6,312 nt of DNA. It comes from Flavobacterium psychrophilum. Its GTDB lineage: Bacteria > Bacteroidota > Bacteroidia > Flavobacteriales > Flavobacteriaceae. The stretch lies in the NCBI GenBank assembly GCA_003243255.1, contig QFQM01000245.1, forward strand, positions 1 to 6,312. The letters run 5' to 3'. Made by a program: the position numbers and the translations under genes. The notes beneath the pieces are model-generated. The model worked only from the letters and a program-made list of their open reading frames with translations. It did not search any database and had not been told where the DNA came from. Shown here one piece after another: positions 1 through 5,410 of this stretch. Positions within the stretch are counted from its first letter, which is position 1, and every line of letters starts with the position of its first letter.

Positions 1-76
1 ATAATCAATAAGTTATAAACACCCCTAACTTTAACATAACCTTAAGGACACAAATTATTGGGAGAATTTTCGCTAA

Positions 77-184
77 CTACCTGTAACCAAAGGGTGTTAC
101 AAAGATTATCTTACGGAGTATTTTAACGGGAAAAATATACGATTTGTCGAATATAAAATTTACGAAACCGTTAGAAAAGCATAA
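77..184 (+). pseudogene. Possible 3' remnant of a degraded gene
   Basis: This plus-strand frame is open for 35 codons and ends at TAA 182-184. It has no start codon and is preceded in frame by TAA at 74-76. The translation reads like real protein, with a stretch KDYLTEYFNGKNIRFVEYK followed by a charged tail, and it loosely recalls the aromatic-x-NG-(K/R) pattern of MORN_2/YwqK repeats. Another frame is open from 12 to 83 and overlaps it, so one frameshift near 77-83 could join them, but stops upstream still block both. It could equally be a chance open frame in AT-rich DNA. Confidence 0.2.
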
Positions 185-311
185 AAAATAAGTAAGAAAA
201 TAAATACAGTATTGATTTTGAAACGTCAAATTTTGAAATTTTTAATATGCATGCAGAATAAAATGAAATATTTTGTAAGATAATACATCTTTTTAAGCAA
301 TTGTGGTTTTC

Positions 312-401
312 CCTCCTTTGGAGGCGAACTTTACTCAAACCCGCTCACTCTTTCCCCCGAAGGCTATGCCTCCGGCTATTGTGTATGAACCTTTCAGGTT
401 C
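312..401. repeat. Cluster of three short triloop hairpins
   Basis: Three inverted repeats, each with a 3-base loop, lie within 90 bases. The first is CCTCC-ttt-GGAGG at 312-324. The second is CCGAAGGC-tat-GCCTCCGG at 357-375, with one mismatch in the stem. The third is GAACCT-ttc-AGGTTC at 387-401. GGAGGC at 320-325 can also pair with GCCTCC at 368-373, so alternative folds exist. The patch is more GC-rich than its flanks and sits just beyond the stop codon of the minus-strand gene at 421-750. It may be a dispersed intergenic repeat of the REP type or a structured 3' UTR. No T-run follows, so it does not look like a standard terminator. Confidence 0.5.
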
Positions 402-420
402 GTTTCGCAAATCTGGAAAA

Positions 421-750
421 TTATCCTATCAGCCTTTCAATCACATTTCCATCATTATTGTACAATAAATACATAATTAAAATACCATTACTATCCCACA
501 ATTTATAGCTATCATAAAGCCTATGGTATTTTATAAAATATTCTTCTTCAATCTGACCGTTTTCAAAATATTGCCTTACCGCACCATCTTTATAACTGTC
601 CTTATATTCTTCTTCACTGGCAAGACGTCCATTTTCATAATAATCAACTATAAAACCTGTAAAAGGCTCATCCTTGTAATATAATATTTCACCTCCTCCA
701 CCATCAAATCCCTTGTTCTCTAAATCGTCATAATCAACTAATAGACTCAT
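421..750 (-). CDS. Small MORN_2/YwqK-like repeat protein
   Basis: This 109-residue acidic protein appears built of degenerate aromatic-rich repeats. Residues 24-46 contain YYKDEPFTGF followed by DYYENGRLASEEEY. Residues 50-72 contain YKDGAVRQYFENGQIEEEYF. A weaker third unit at about 80-97 contains YKLWDSNG. The pattern of (Y/W)-x-x-NG-x-(I/L) plus an acidic 'EEEY' step matches the MORN_2 type of repeat, found in proteins annotated as YwqK-family antitoxins and in immunity-like proteins near Rhs or polymorphic toxins. There is no signal peptide or membrane segment, so it is probably cytoplasmic. No toxin gene is visible beside it, since the upstream same-strand neighbour is mltG. A -7-like sequence TATTTTAG (783 down to 776, one mismatch to TAnnTTTG) may serve as its promoter. 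The family call is fairly secure. The antitoxin or immunity role is only a possibility. Confidence 0.75.
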   Translation of the reverse strand: MSLLVDYDDLENKGFDGGGGEILYYKDEPFTGFIVDYYENGRLASEEEYKDSYKDGAVRQYFENGQIEEEYFIKYHRLYDSYKLWDSNGILIMYLLYNNDGNVIERLIG

Positions 751-785
751 AAACGGAATTAAATTTTGTTATATACTAAAATAAC

Positions 786-817
786 ATAAAAGCATCTACT
801 CTCATAGATGCTTTTAT
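786..817 (-). terminator. Hairpin terminator after mltG, possibly bidirectional
   Basis: A perfect 13-bp stem (786-798 with 805-817) encloses a 6-base loop. It lies 41 bases beyond the mltG stop codon. On the minus strand the stem ends in a TTTTAT run and is followed by a T-rich stretch (about 785-776), consistent with rho-independent termination of the dapF-GNAT-mltG transcript. The stem also ends T-rich on the plus strand, but no plus-strand gene feeds into it here. Confidence 0.75.
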
Positions 818-858
818 ATATTTTCAACGGGTTGGGTAACCCGGAACCCGAAACTGTC

Positions 859-1899
859 TTATCTCGTTATTCCCATTTTGTTAACCCATGCCACATATTT
901 CTGGCGGTTTACTTCGTGTTGTGCAGGGGTAACAGCAAACTCATGGTAACCAAAGTTAGTTACGCTGGCGCAAAAGTAAATGTAGTTGTGCTTCTCTGGG
1001 TTCAGTACTGCATCAATGGCTGTGATATCAGGCATTGCGATAGGCCCCGGAGGTAATCCCTCATATTTATACATATTATAAGGAGAATCGATTACAAGGT
1101 CTTTAAACAGTACACGCTTAATTACCTGGTCAAAATCTCCCGATTGTTTTTTCATAGCGTAGATAACAGTAGGGTCAGCCTCAAGCTTCATGCCTTTCTT
1201 ATAGCGGTTCAGGTAAACACCTGCCACGCGCGGACGCTCATCTGTCTTCACCGTTTCTTTGTGTACGATAGAAGCAAGAGCTGATACCTGAAGCGGTGTA
1301 AGGTTAAGCGCTTTGGCTTTAGCCAGCCTTTCCTCATTCCAGAACTTCCTGTATTCTTTGGCCATTTTCTCCCTTACCTTATTAGGTGTAGTGTTCCAGA
1401 AGAACTCATAGCTGTTCGGGATAAACATGCTTAGTACGTTATCTTTATTGAAACCGTTATCGGCAAGGAATTTCTCATCCGTAAAAGCTTCAAGCAGCGA
1501 AAGGCTGTCCGGCTCTATCTGGTGCGAAAGGCGTCCTGCCAGTCTTTCAATAGTTTCCTGGTTGTTGAAGGCAACATTAACCGTTACCGGCTGACGCAGT
1601 GAGTTGATAATGTCATTGCTGTTCATACCGTGTTTCAGGATGAATTTACCCGCTTTTACATTGGTTGGGTATTCTTTCTTTTCTGCAACCGAGTTCAGTT
1701 TGTCCATATCCTCAACATATGGGGCAACAAGTTTCTTTACGGCTTCATAATCCGAACCTGTTGGGATGAATATTGCAACCCTCTCGTCTTCAAACTTTGT
1801 ATTAGGCGAGAAGATCTGCTGATACATCCTGTAACCTATAATAGTCCCTCCAATCACTACAATAAGGGAAACTATCCCTACGATTCTTCTAAGTTTCAA
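859..1899 (-). CDS. mltG: Endolytic peptidoglycan transglycosylase MltG (YceG-like)
   Basis: MltG is an inner-membrane lytic transglycosylase that cuts nascent glycan strands and is thought to set their length. Homologues were long misannotated as aminodeoxychorismate lyase. The 346 residues are close to the E. coli length (about 340). Residues 5-23 form one hydrophobic helix, so the rest should be periplasmic. About 40-110 fits the LysM-like subdomain. The catalytic region carries the family signature ASIVHKET at 209-216, then RVAGVYLNR and LEADPTVIYAM at about 224-249, SPYNMYKYEGLPPGPIAMP at 272-290, and YFCAS near 308. E215 is the likely catalytic glutamate by alignment to that signature. 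The start is TTG (1899-1897). No in-frame ATG exists upstream before a stop, and the first internal ATG (codon 25) would delete the membrane helix. The gene begins 16 bases after the GNAT stop, so co-transcription is likely. Confidence 0.95.
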   Translation of the reverse strand: MKLRRIVGIVSLIVVIGGTIIGYRMYQQIFSPNTKFEDERVAIFIPTGSDYEAVKKLVAPYVEDMDKLNSVAEKKEYPTNVKAGKFILKHGMNSNDIINSLRQPVTVNVAFNNQETIERLAGRLSHQIEPDSLSLLEAFTDEKFLADNGFNKDNVLSMFIPNSYEFFWNTTPNKVREKMAKEYRKFWNEERLAKAKALNLTPLQVSALASIVHKETVKTDERPRVAGVYLNRYKKGMKLEADPTVIYAMKKQSGDFDQVIKRVLFKDLVIDSPYNMYKYEGLPPGPIAMPDITAIDAVLNPEKHNYIYFCASVTNFGYHEFAVTPAQHEVNRQKYVAWVNKMGITR

Positions 1900-1915
1900 T
1901 GTAATTAGTTGTTTA

Positions 1916-2443
1916 TTACTGACGGATAAGCTGGTACAGCCCTTCGTCGTGATAGTTATTATTTCGTTTAATCCAGTCTTTTTTCTGCCCTATGAGCTGA
2001 AAGCCAAAATTAGTAAAAAGGCTCACACTTGCAACATTGCCCGAATCGATATTTGCATACAGCTGATGCAGCTGTAACCTGCTGAATGCGTAGTCAATAA
2101 GCAGCTGTAAAGCCTCTGTGCCTATACCTTTATTTCTTTCTTCAGTATCCTGTATGATAATGCCCACACCTGCCCTGTTGTTTACGGGATCGAAATCGAA
2201 AAGGTCGATAAGCCCTATAGCTTCAAAAGTGCCATTTTTACAGATGGCAAGGCGAAGCTGTTTTGCCTCATAAATATCCTGATGCGCATTCTCTAGGTAC
2301 TGACGGATAAGGAATCGGCTGTATGGAGTTTGCGTATTGCTAACCTCCCATATTGCCTCATTATTCTCCAGCCTGTAGATGAACTCCAGATCGTCGGGCT
2401 CTAGTGCCCTTAAATAAATAGTATTTCCGGTGAGGGTTACCAT
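1916..2443 (-). CDS. GNAT-family N-acetyltransferase, RimJ/SpeG-like
   Basis: This 175-residue cytoplasmic enzyme is predicted to transfer acetyl from acetyl-CoA to an amine. The N-terminus has the RimJ/RimL/SpeG-type pattern, IYLRALEPDDLEFIYRLENN at 9-28. Motif A is present as EERNKGIGTEAL at 101-112, whose R/Q-x-x-G-x-G core (RNKGIG, 103-108) binds the acetyl-CoA pyrophosphate. Motif B follows as NIDSGNVASVSLFTNFGF at 131-148. The ATG at 2443-2441 overlaps the 3' end of dapF by 7 bases, and mltG starts 16 bases downstream, so it is probably translationally coupled within a three-gene unit. The substrate cannot be read from sequence. Spermidine (SpeG), a ribosomal protein N-terminus (RimJ/RimL) and a cell-wall precursor are all possible. 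Family call is secure, specificity is unknown. Confidence 0.9.
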   Translation of the reverse strand: MVTLTGNTIYLRALEPDDLEFIYRLENNEAIWEVSNTQTPYSRFLIRQYLENAHQDIYEAKQLRLAICKNGTFEAIGLIDLFDFDPVNNRAGVGIIIQDTEERNKGIGTEALQLLIDYAFSRLQLHQLYANIDSGNVASVSLFTNFGFQLIGQKKDWIKRNNNYHDEGLYQLIRQ

Positions 2444-3219
2444 TCGATATCTCCGGTGAAAACATATTTTGCAGGACCGGTAAGGTATACATCAGTAAAC
2501 TGCTTGTCATTCTGTTTGAAAGACACTTTCAGTTCGCCTCCCGGTGTTTCAAGCTTAACCTCATTAGCATCGGTATTGCCAAGCACTTTCATGGCGATAG
2601 CCACGGCAGTAACACCTGTACCACATGATAAAGTTTCATCTTCAACCCCACGTTCGTAGGTACGTACTGAAAATTTGTCAGCACCAGCCGGTGAAACGAA
2701 ATTTACATTAGAACCTTTATCACCATAAAGTCCGCTATAGCGTATGTTAGCGCCAATATTCTTCACATCGAATTTATCAAGATCTTCCACAATTTCTACA
2801 TGGTGTGGAGAACCTGTATCTAAGAACACGTAGTTCTCGTATACCGAAACAGTATGCACGTCTTTCATATGAAGGGATACGATACCTTCCGGTGAAACCG
2901 TTGCATGATGGCGGCCGTCTACAGCAGTAAATTCGGTTTCATCATCTATGATTTCGAGTTGTTTGGCAAAAGCCACAATGCACCGGCCTCCGTTTCCGCA
3001 CATGGTACTCTCATTTCCATCAGAATTGTAGTAGACCATACGAAAATCGGTTGCATCGTCGTTCTCTAATAATATAAGTCCATCCCCACCGATGCCAAAT
3101 CTACGGTCGCATAAATGCCCGATAAGTTTGGTATCATTTTTGGGAAATAAATTATCGCGGTTGTCTACCATGACAAAGTCGTTTCCTGTACCCTGGTATT
3201 TGTAAAAAGTGTGTTTCAT
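2437..3219 (-). CDS. dapF: Diaminopimelate epimerase
   Basis: DapF is a PLP-independent cytoplasmic epimerase that converts LL-diaminopimelate to the meso form, the last step before peptidoglycan cross-bridge and lysine synthesis. With the start at 3219 the protein has 260 residues. It opens with the hallmark FYKYQGTGNDFVMVDN (5-20). The two catalytic cysteines are visible: C74 in STMCGNGGRC and C199 in DETLSCGTGVTA. Other family blocks are DRRFGIGGDGLI (38-49), FLDTGSPHHV (132-141), GSNVNFV (169-175) and RTYERGVEDET (186-196). The frame stays open to an ATG at 3270, but the extra 17 residues (MHFMCHLYSYFF...) are not family-like. An adjacent ATG at 3222 would add only one Met. It leads the dapF-GNAT-mltG cluster and is divergent from the htrA-type gene. 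Confidence 0.97.
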   Translation of the reverse strand: MKHTFYKYQGTGNDFVMVDNRDNLFPKNDTKLIGHLCDRRFGIGGDGLILLENDDATDFRMVYYNSDGNESTMCGNGGRCIVAFAKQLEIIDDETEFTAVDGRHHATVSPEGIVSLHMKDVHTVSVYENYVFLDTGSPHHVEIVEDLDKFDVKNIGANIRYSGLYGDKGSNVNFVSPAGADKFSVRTYERGVEDETLSCGTGVTAVAIAMKVLGNTDANEVKLETPGGELKVSFKQNDKQFTDVYLTGPAKYVFTGDIEW

Positions 3220-3243
3220 CATTACAATATTACCGAAAAAGTA

Positions 3244-3251
3244 CGAATATA
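3244..3251 (-). promoter_or_regulatory. Weak candidate -7 element for dapF
   Basis: Minus-strand TATATTCG differs at one position from the Bacteroidota -7 consensus TAnnTTTG. Transcription would start near 3237, giving a leader of about 15-20 bases before the ATG at 3219/3222 and leaving out the upstream ATG at 3270. No convincing -33 TTTG lies at the right distance. Confidence 0.3.
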
Positions 3252-3275
3252 AATGACACATAAAATGCATAATAC

Positions 3276-3291
3276 CGTTGTAAAAACAACG
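3276..3291. repeat. Inverted repeat between divergent dapF and htrA
   Basis: A perfect palindrome, CGTTGT-aaaa-ACAACG, lies within the 176 bases separating the two divergent genes. It is 54 bases upstream of the dapF ATG at 3222 and 107 bases upstream of the htrA-type ATG. Its symmetry and position suit a regulator operator. No T-run follows on either strand, so it is a poor terminator. A 6-bp palindrome could be chance in AT-rich DNA. Confidence 0.4.
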
Positions 3292-3398
3292 AATTTGTTA
3301 TAATCATTTGATCTGCTAAAGAAAGCTTTTCAGATTGACAATCGCACAAAAATTGAAAATCATTAATCGATAAATTAAAATTAAATACTGTTTAAATT

Positions 3399-4787
3399 AT
3401 GAAGAGAATTTCTGGTTTATTCTTAGTGGCGCTGATGAGCGGCGCTACGACTCTGGGAGCATACAAACTGGTATTTGATAACGACACACCATCATCTGCC
3501 TTATCAATAGCTCCATCTACTTATTCAAGGACTGTAGGTTTTAACGGTGCCGAACCCACTGACTTTACCGCAGCTGCCGATCAGGCGGTTCACACGGTAG
3601 TTCACGTAAAGAATGTTACCTACTCCAACCAGCCCCGCAACATGATGGAATACATATATGGTTACCGTAGCGGTGAGCCTACACCACAGGTGGGTACAGG
3701 TTCGGGGGTAATTATTACCGAAGACGGCTACATAGTCACCAACAATCACGTGGTTGAAAATGCATCGGAACTGGAAGTGACCCTGAATAACAACAAAACC
3801 TATAAGGCTAAGCTTGTAGGTACCGACTCTAAAATGGATATTGCCCTGCTAAAAGTTGACACCAAAGACAAGCTTCCGTATGCAACCTTTGGCAACTCTG
3901 ACGATATTAAAGTTGGCGAATGGGTACTCGCAGTAGGTAACCCTTACAACCTCACCAGTACCGTGACTGCCGGTATCGTTTCGGCGAAAGCCAGAAACCT
4001 TAGCAAAGACGGACTTCAGTCGTTTATTCAAACAGATGCCGCCGTAAACCCCGGTAACAGTGGCGGTGCCCTTGTTAACACACGCGGGCAGCTTATAGGC
4101 ATCAATACCATGATTACCTCTATGACGGGTTCGTATGTAGGATATTCTTTTGCCGTACCGTCTAACATAACCCGCAAAATCATCGAAGACCTTATGGAAT
4201 ATGGTAACGTTCAGCGTGGTATTCTGGGTGTTCAGGGTGGCGAGCTTAACAGTGCTATGGCAAATGATCTTGGCGTAAGCGAAACGCAGGGCTTCTATGT
4301 AAATGATGTTACTGCCGACTCCGGTGCTAAAAAAGCAGGTATCAAAAAAGGAGATATCATTGTTGATATTGACGGTAAAGCTGTAAATGGTTTTGCCGAT
4401 CTTAATGCCGCTATTGTAACAAAACGCCCTAATGATGTAGTGAGGGTTAAAATTCACCGTGACGGCGATGTAATTACAATCCCTGTTAAGCTTACCAAAA
4501 ACGAAGTGAACAGCTTTACTTACAGCGGACTTGAATTTGAAGATCTTACTGCTGCGGAAAAGAAAAAACTGAACATCTCTTACGGTATCCGAATCAAGGA
4601 AATTACCGACGAACAATACATGCCTTACTACGACGAACTTAAAGATGGTGTAATCCTCAGCATTGGCAACATAAAAGCCAAAGATATTGAAACCGTATCG
4701 AAACTGCTTTCGAATAAAACACCTAACGAACGTGTAAGGGTACAAATGATAACTAAAAACGGTGAGCTTGTACGTTTTATAATGTAA
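3399..4787 (+). CDS. HtrA/DegQ-type periplasmic serine protease
   Basis: This 462-residue protease/chaperone of the Deg family (S1C) degrades or refolds damaged envelope proteins. Residues 5-21 are a hydrophobic export segment. The signal peptidase site is not clear (LGA at 19-21 is the best guess), so an uncleaved anchor is possible. There is no early cysteine to suggest a lipoprotein. The trypsin-like domain has the full triad: H117 in TNNHVVEN, D147 in SKMDIALLKVD and S221 in NPGNSGGALVN. The LA-loop region (about 72-97) is fairly short and tyrosine/proline-rich. PDZ1 spans about 272-366, with GDIIVDIDGKAV at 318-329. A more divergent second PDZ follows at about 374-462. I see no cysteine in the whole protein, which fits periplasmic life. 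It is divergent from dapF and ends at a strong terminator. Whether it is orthologous to DegP or DegQ cannot be settled here. Confidence 0.95.
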   Translation: MKRISGLFLVALMSGATTLGAYKLVFDNDTPSSALSIAPSTYSRTVGFNGAEPTDFTAAADQAVHTVVHVKNVTYSNQPRNMMEYIYGYRSGEPTPQVGTGSGVIITEDGYIVTNNHVVENASELEVTLNNNKTYKAKLVGTDSKMDIALLKVDTKDKLPYATFGNSDDIKVGEWVLAVGNPYNLTSTVTAGIVSAKARNLSKDGLQSFIQTDAAVNPGNSGGALVNTRGQLIGINTMITSMTGSYVGYSFAVPSNITRKIIEDLMEYGNVQRGILGVQGGELNSAMANDLGVSETQGFYVNDVTADSGAKKAGIKKGDIIVDIDGKAVNGFADLNAAIVTKRPNDVVRVKIHRDGDVITIPVKLTKNEVNSFTYSGLEFEDLTAAEKKKLNISYGIRIKEITDEQYMPYYDELKDGVILSIGNIKAKDIETVSKLLSNKTPNERVRVQMITKNGELVRFIM

Positions 4788-4823
4788 TTCAGTTTACAGT
4801 TATAAGTTAACGGTTTACAGCTT

Positions 4824-4858
4824 AACCCCCGAAGATAAATCTTCGGGGGTTTGTTTTT
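4824..4858 (+). terminator. Rho-independent terminator of the htrA-type gene
   Basis: A perfect 13-base inverted repeat, AACCCCCGAAGAT (4824-4836) and its complement (4839-4851), is separated by two bases. It is followed by a T-rich tail, TTTGTTTTT at 4850-4858. It starts 37 bases after the stop codon. The short octamer GTTTACAG occurs twice between the stop and the stem (4792-4799 and 4813-4820). Confidence 0.93.
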
Positions 4859-4907
4859 GGCAACCATATCATAACCTTAGCTAAATAGTTACACAATGTG
4901 CATTCTT

Positions 4908-4915
4908 TATTTTTG
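4908..4915 (+). promoter_or_regulatory. Bacteroidota -7 promoter element of the small membrane protein gene
   Basis: TATTTTTG matches TAnnTTTG exactly and lies 19 bases before the ATG at 4935. Transcription would begin near 4920-4923, downstream of the ATG at 4896, which argues for the shorter reading frame. The -33 element is weak: TTAC at 4889-4892 is the nearest candidate, at slightly short spacing. Confidence 0.55.
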
Positions 4916-4934
4916 CAGAAATATCCCCTGTAAA

Positions 4935-5300
4935 ATGAAGAAAAAGACTTTCCGAAAACTGGAAGTATTGTTGCATTTTGTTACTGCTTTTATACTCATC
5001 ATAAAAGGTGTTGACGAGATGAGCAGGCGATTGTATTTTCCGGGAAGCATTATTTTGGGGCTTGCATTAACCATTCTGGTAATTACTATTTTTTGGAAAA
5101 CCCTTTTTATCAGCCCAAAACAGGCTCGACAGATATGCTATTATCTGGAAGCTCCTGCCCTGCTTATTACTTCATACGTTTTATATCTGGAAGGTAAACC
5201 TTTTTTACCCCATCTTTTCTTTATAGCAGCCATGCTCTACCCTATGGTTGGCTTTTTATCTTCAAAAAAACTGAAGGATATTAAAAAGCACGGGCTTTAA
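4935..5300 (+). CDS. Small predicted four-helix membrane protein, function unknown
   Basis: I do not recognise a family. From the ATG at 4935 the protein has 121 residues with a very basic start (MKKKTFRK) and four likely membrane helices at about 11-24, 36-55, 69-85 and 91-108. The tail is lysine-rich (KKLKDIKKHG). The positive charges at both ends suggest, by the positive-inside rule, that both termini are cytoplasmic. No enzymatic motif, conserved cysteine pair or metal site is evident. The frame also has an ATG at 4896 that would add 13 residues (MCILYFCRN...), but a perfect -7 motif at 4908-4915 lies inside that extension, so the shorter start is preferred. It follows the htrA-type terminator and seems to be an independent single-gene unit. 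Confidence 0.75.
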   Translation: MKKKTFRKLEVLLHFVTAFILIIKGVDEMSRRLYFPGSIILGLALTILVITIFWKTLFISPKQARQICYYLEAPALLITSYVLYLEGKPFLPHLFFIAAMLYPMVGFLSSKKLKDIKKHGL

Positions 5301-5315
5301 AATTACTTTTAAAGC
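5294..5315 (+). terminator. Weak hairpin overlapping the stop of the membrane protein gene
   Basis: A perfect 9-bp stem (GCTTTAAAA with TTTTAAAGC) around a 4-base loop overlaps the TAA stop at 5298-5300. It is AU-rich and no proper T-run follows, so termination here is uncertain. Confidence 0.3.
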
Positions 5316-5373
5316 GTTAACATAAAATAACATTAGATAGCACAAGCTAACCTACTTTACTGATTGGCGGGAA

Positions 5374-5381
5374 TACATTTG
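5374..5381 (+). promoter_or_regulatory. Bacteroidota -7 promoter element of the M43 protease gene
   Basis: TACATTTG is an exact TAnnTTTG match 29 bases before the ATG at 5411. No good -33 TTTG sits at the usual distance; TTG at 5364-5366 is too close. The last base of the motif is the first base of the palindrome at 5381-5409. Confidence 0.55.
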
Positions 5382-5409
5382 TCTTATCAAAAATCTAAAA
5401 TGATAAGAC
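5381..5409 (+). repeat. 9-bp palindrome between the promoter motif and the M43 start codon
   Basis: GTCTTATCA (5381-5389) is the exact reverse complement of TGATAAGAC (5401-5409), with an 11-base A-rich loop. The right arm ends one base before the ATG. As DNA it could be an operator overlapping the transcription start. As RNA it could form a hairpin blocking the start codon, though only part of the left arm may be transcribed. A tiny frame (ATG at 5400, stop TGA at 5412-5414) overlaps the true start out of frame. Confidence 0.55.
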
Positions 5410-5410
5410 T

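Larger units (their letters stand above)
1..420. other. AT-rich intergenic region without a convincing gene
   Basis: No open frame with a start codon and recognisable protein features was found on either strand. Positions 1-300 are very AT-rich with frequent stops in all frames. The only coding-like stretch is a start-less plus-strand frame at 77-184, listed separately. Positions 300-420 are visibly more GC-rich and contain three short perfect or near-perfect hairpins, also listed separately. The region lies downstream of the minus-strand gene ending at 421, so it may contain that gene's 3' untranslated region and whatever ends its transcript. No hairpin followed by a clear T-run was seen on the minus strand. 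Confidence 0.6.

Noticed and set aside
1..420. CRISPR array, IS element or tRNA in the gene-free left end
   Set aside because: No regularly spaced direct repeats, no terminal inverted repeats with a transposase, and no cloverleaf or T-loop sequence were seen.
808..1056. Plus-strand open frame opposite the 3' end of mltG
   Set aside because: It is antisense to a clearly conserved coding region and its translation shows no family features.
3299..3304. TATAAT hexamer in the dapF-htrA intergenic region
   Set aside because: A perfect E. coli-like -10 is expected by chance in AT-rich DNA, and it lacks a spaced partner and the Bacteroidota motif.
3335..3363. TTGACA at 3335-3340 as a sigma70-type -35 box for the htrA-type gene
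   Set aside because: No matching -10 follows at 16-18 bases, and Bacteroidota use different promoter elements.
3849..4745. 298-codon minus-strand open frame opposite the htrA-type gene
   Set aside because: Long, but it lies wholly inside a gene with an intact catalytic triad and PDZ domain; its phenylalanine/tyrosine/asparagine/valine-rich translation is typical of an antisense shadow.
4792..4820. GTTTACAG repeated twice after the htrA-type stop codon
   Set aside because: Only two 8-base copies 21 bases apart; too little to call a repeat family or binding site.
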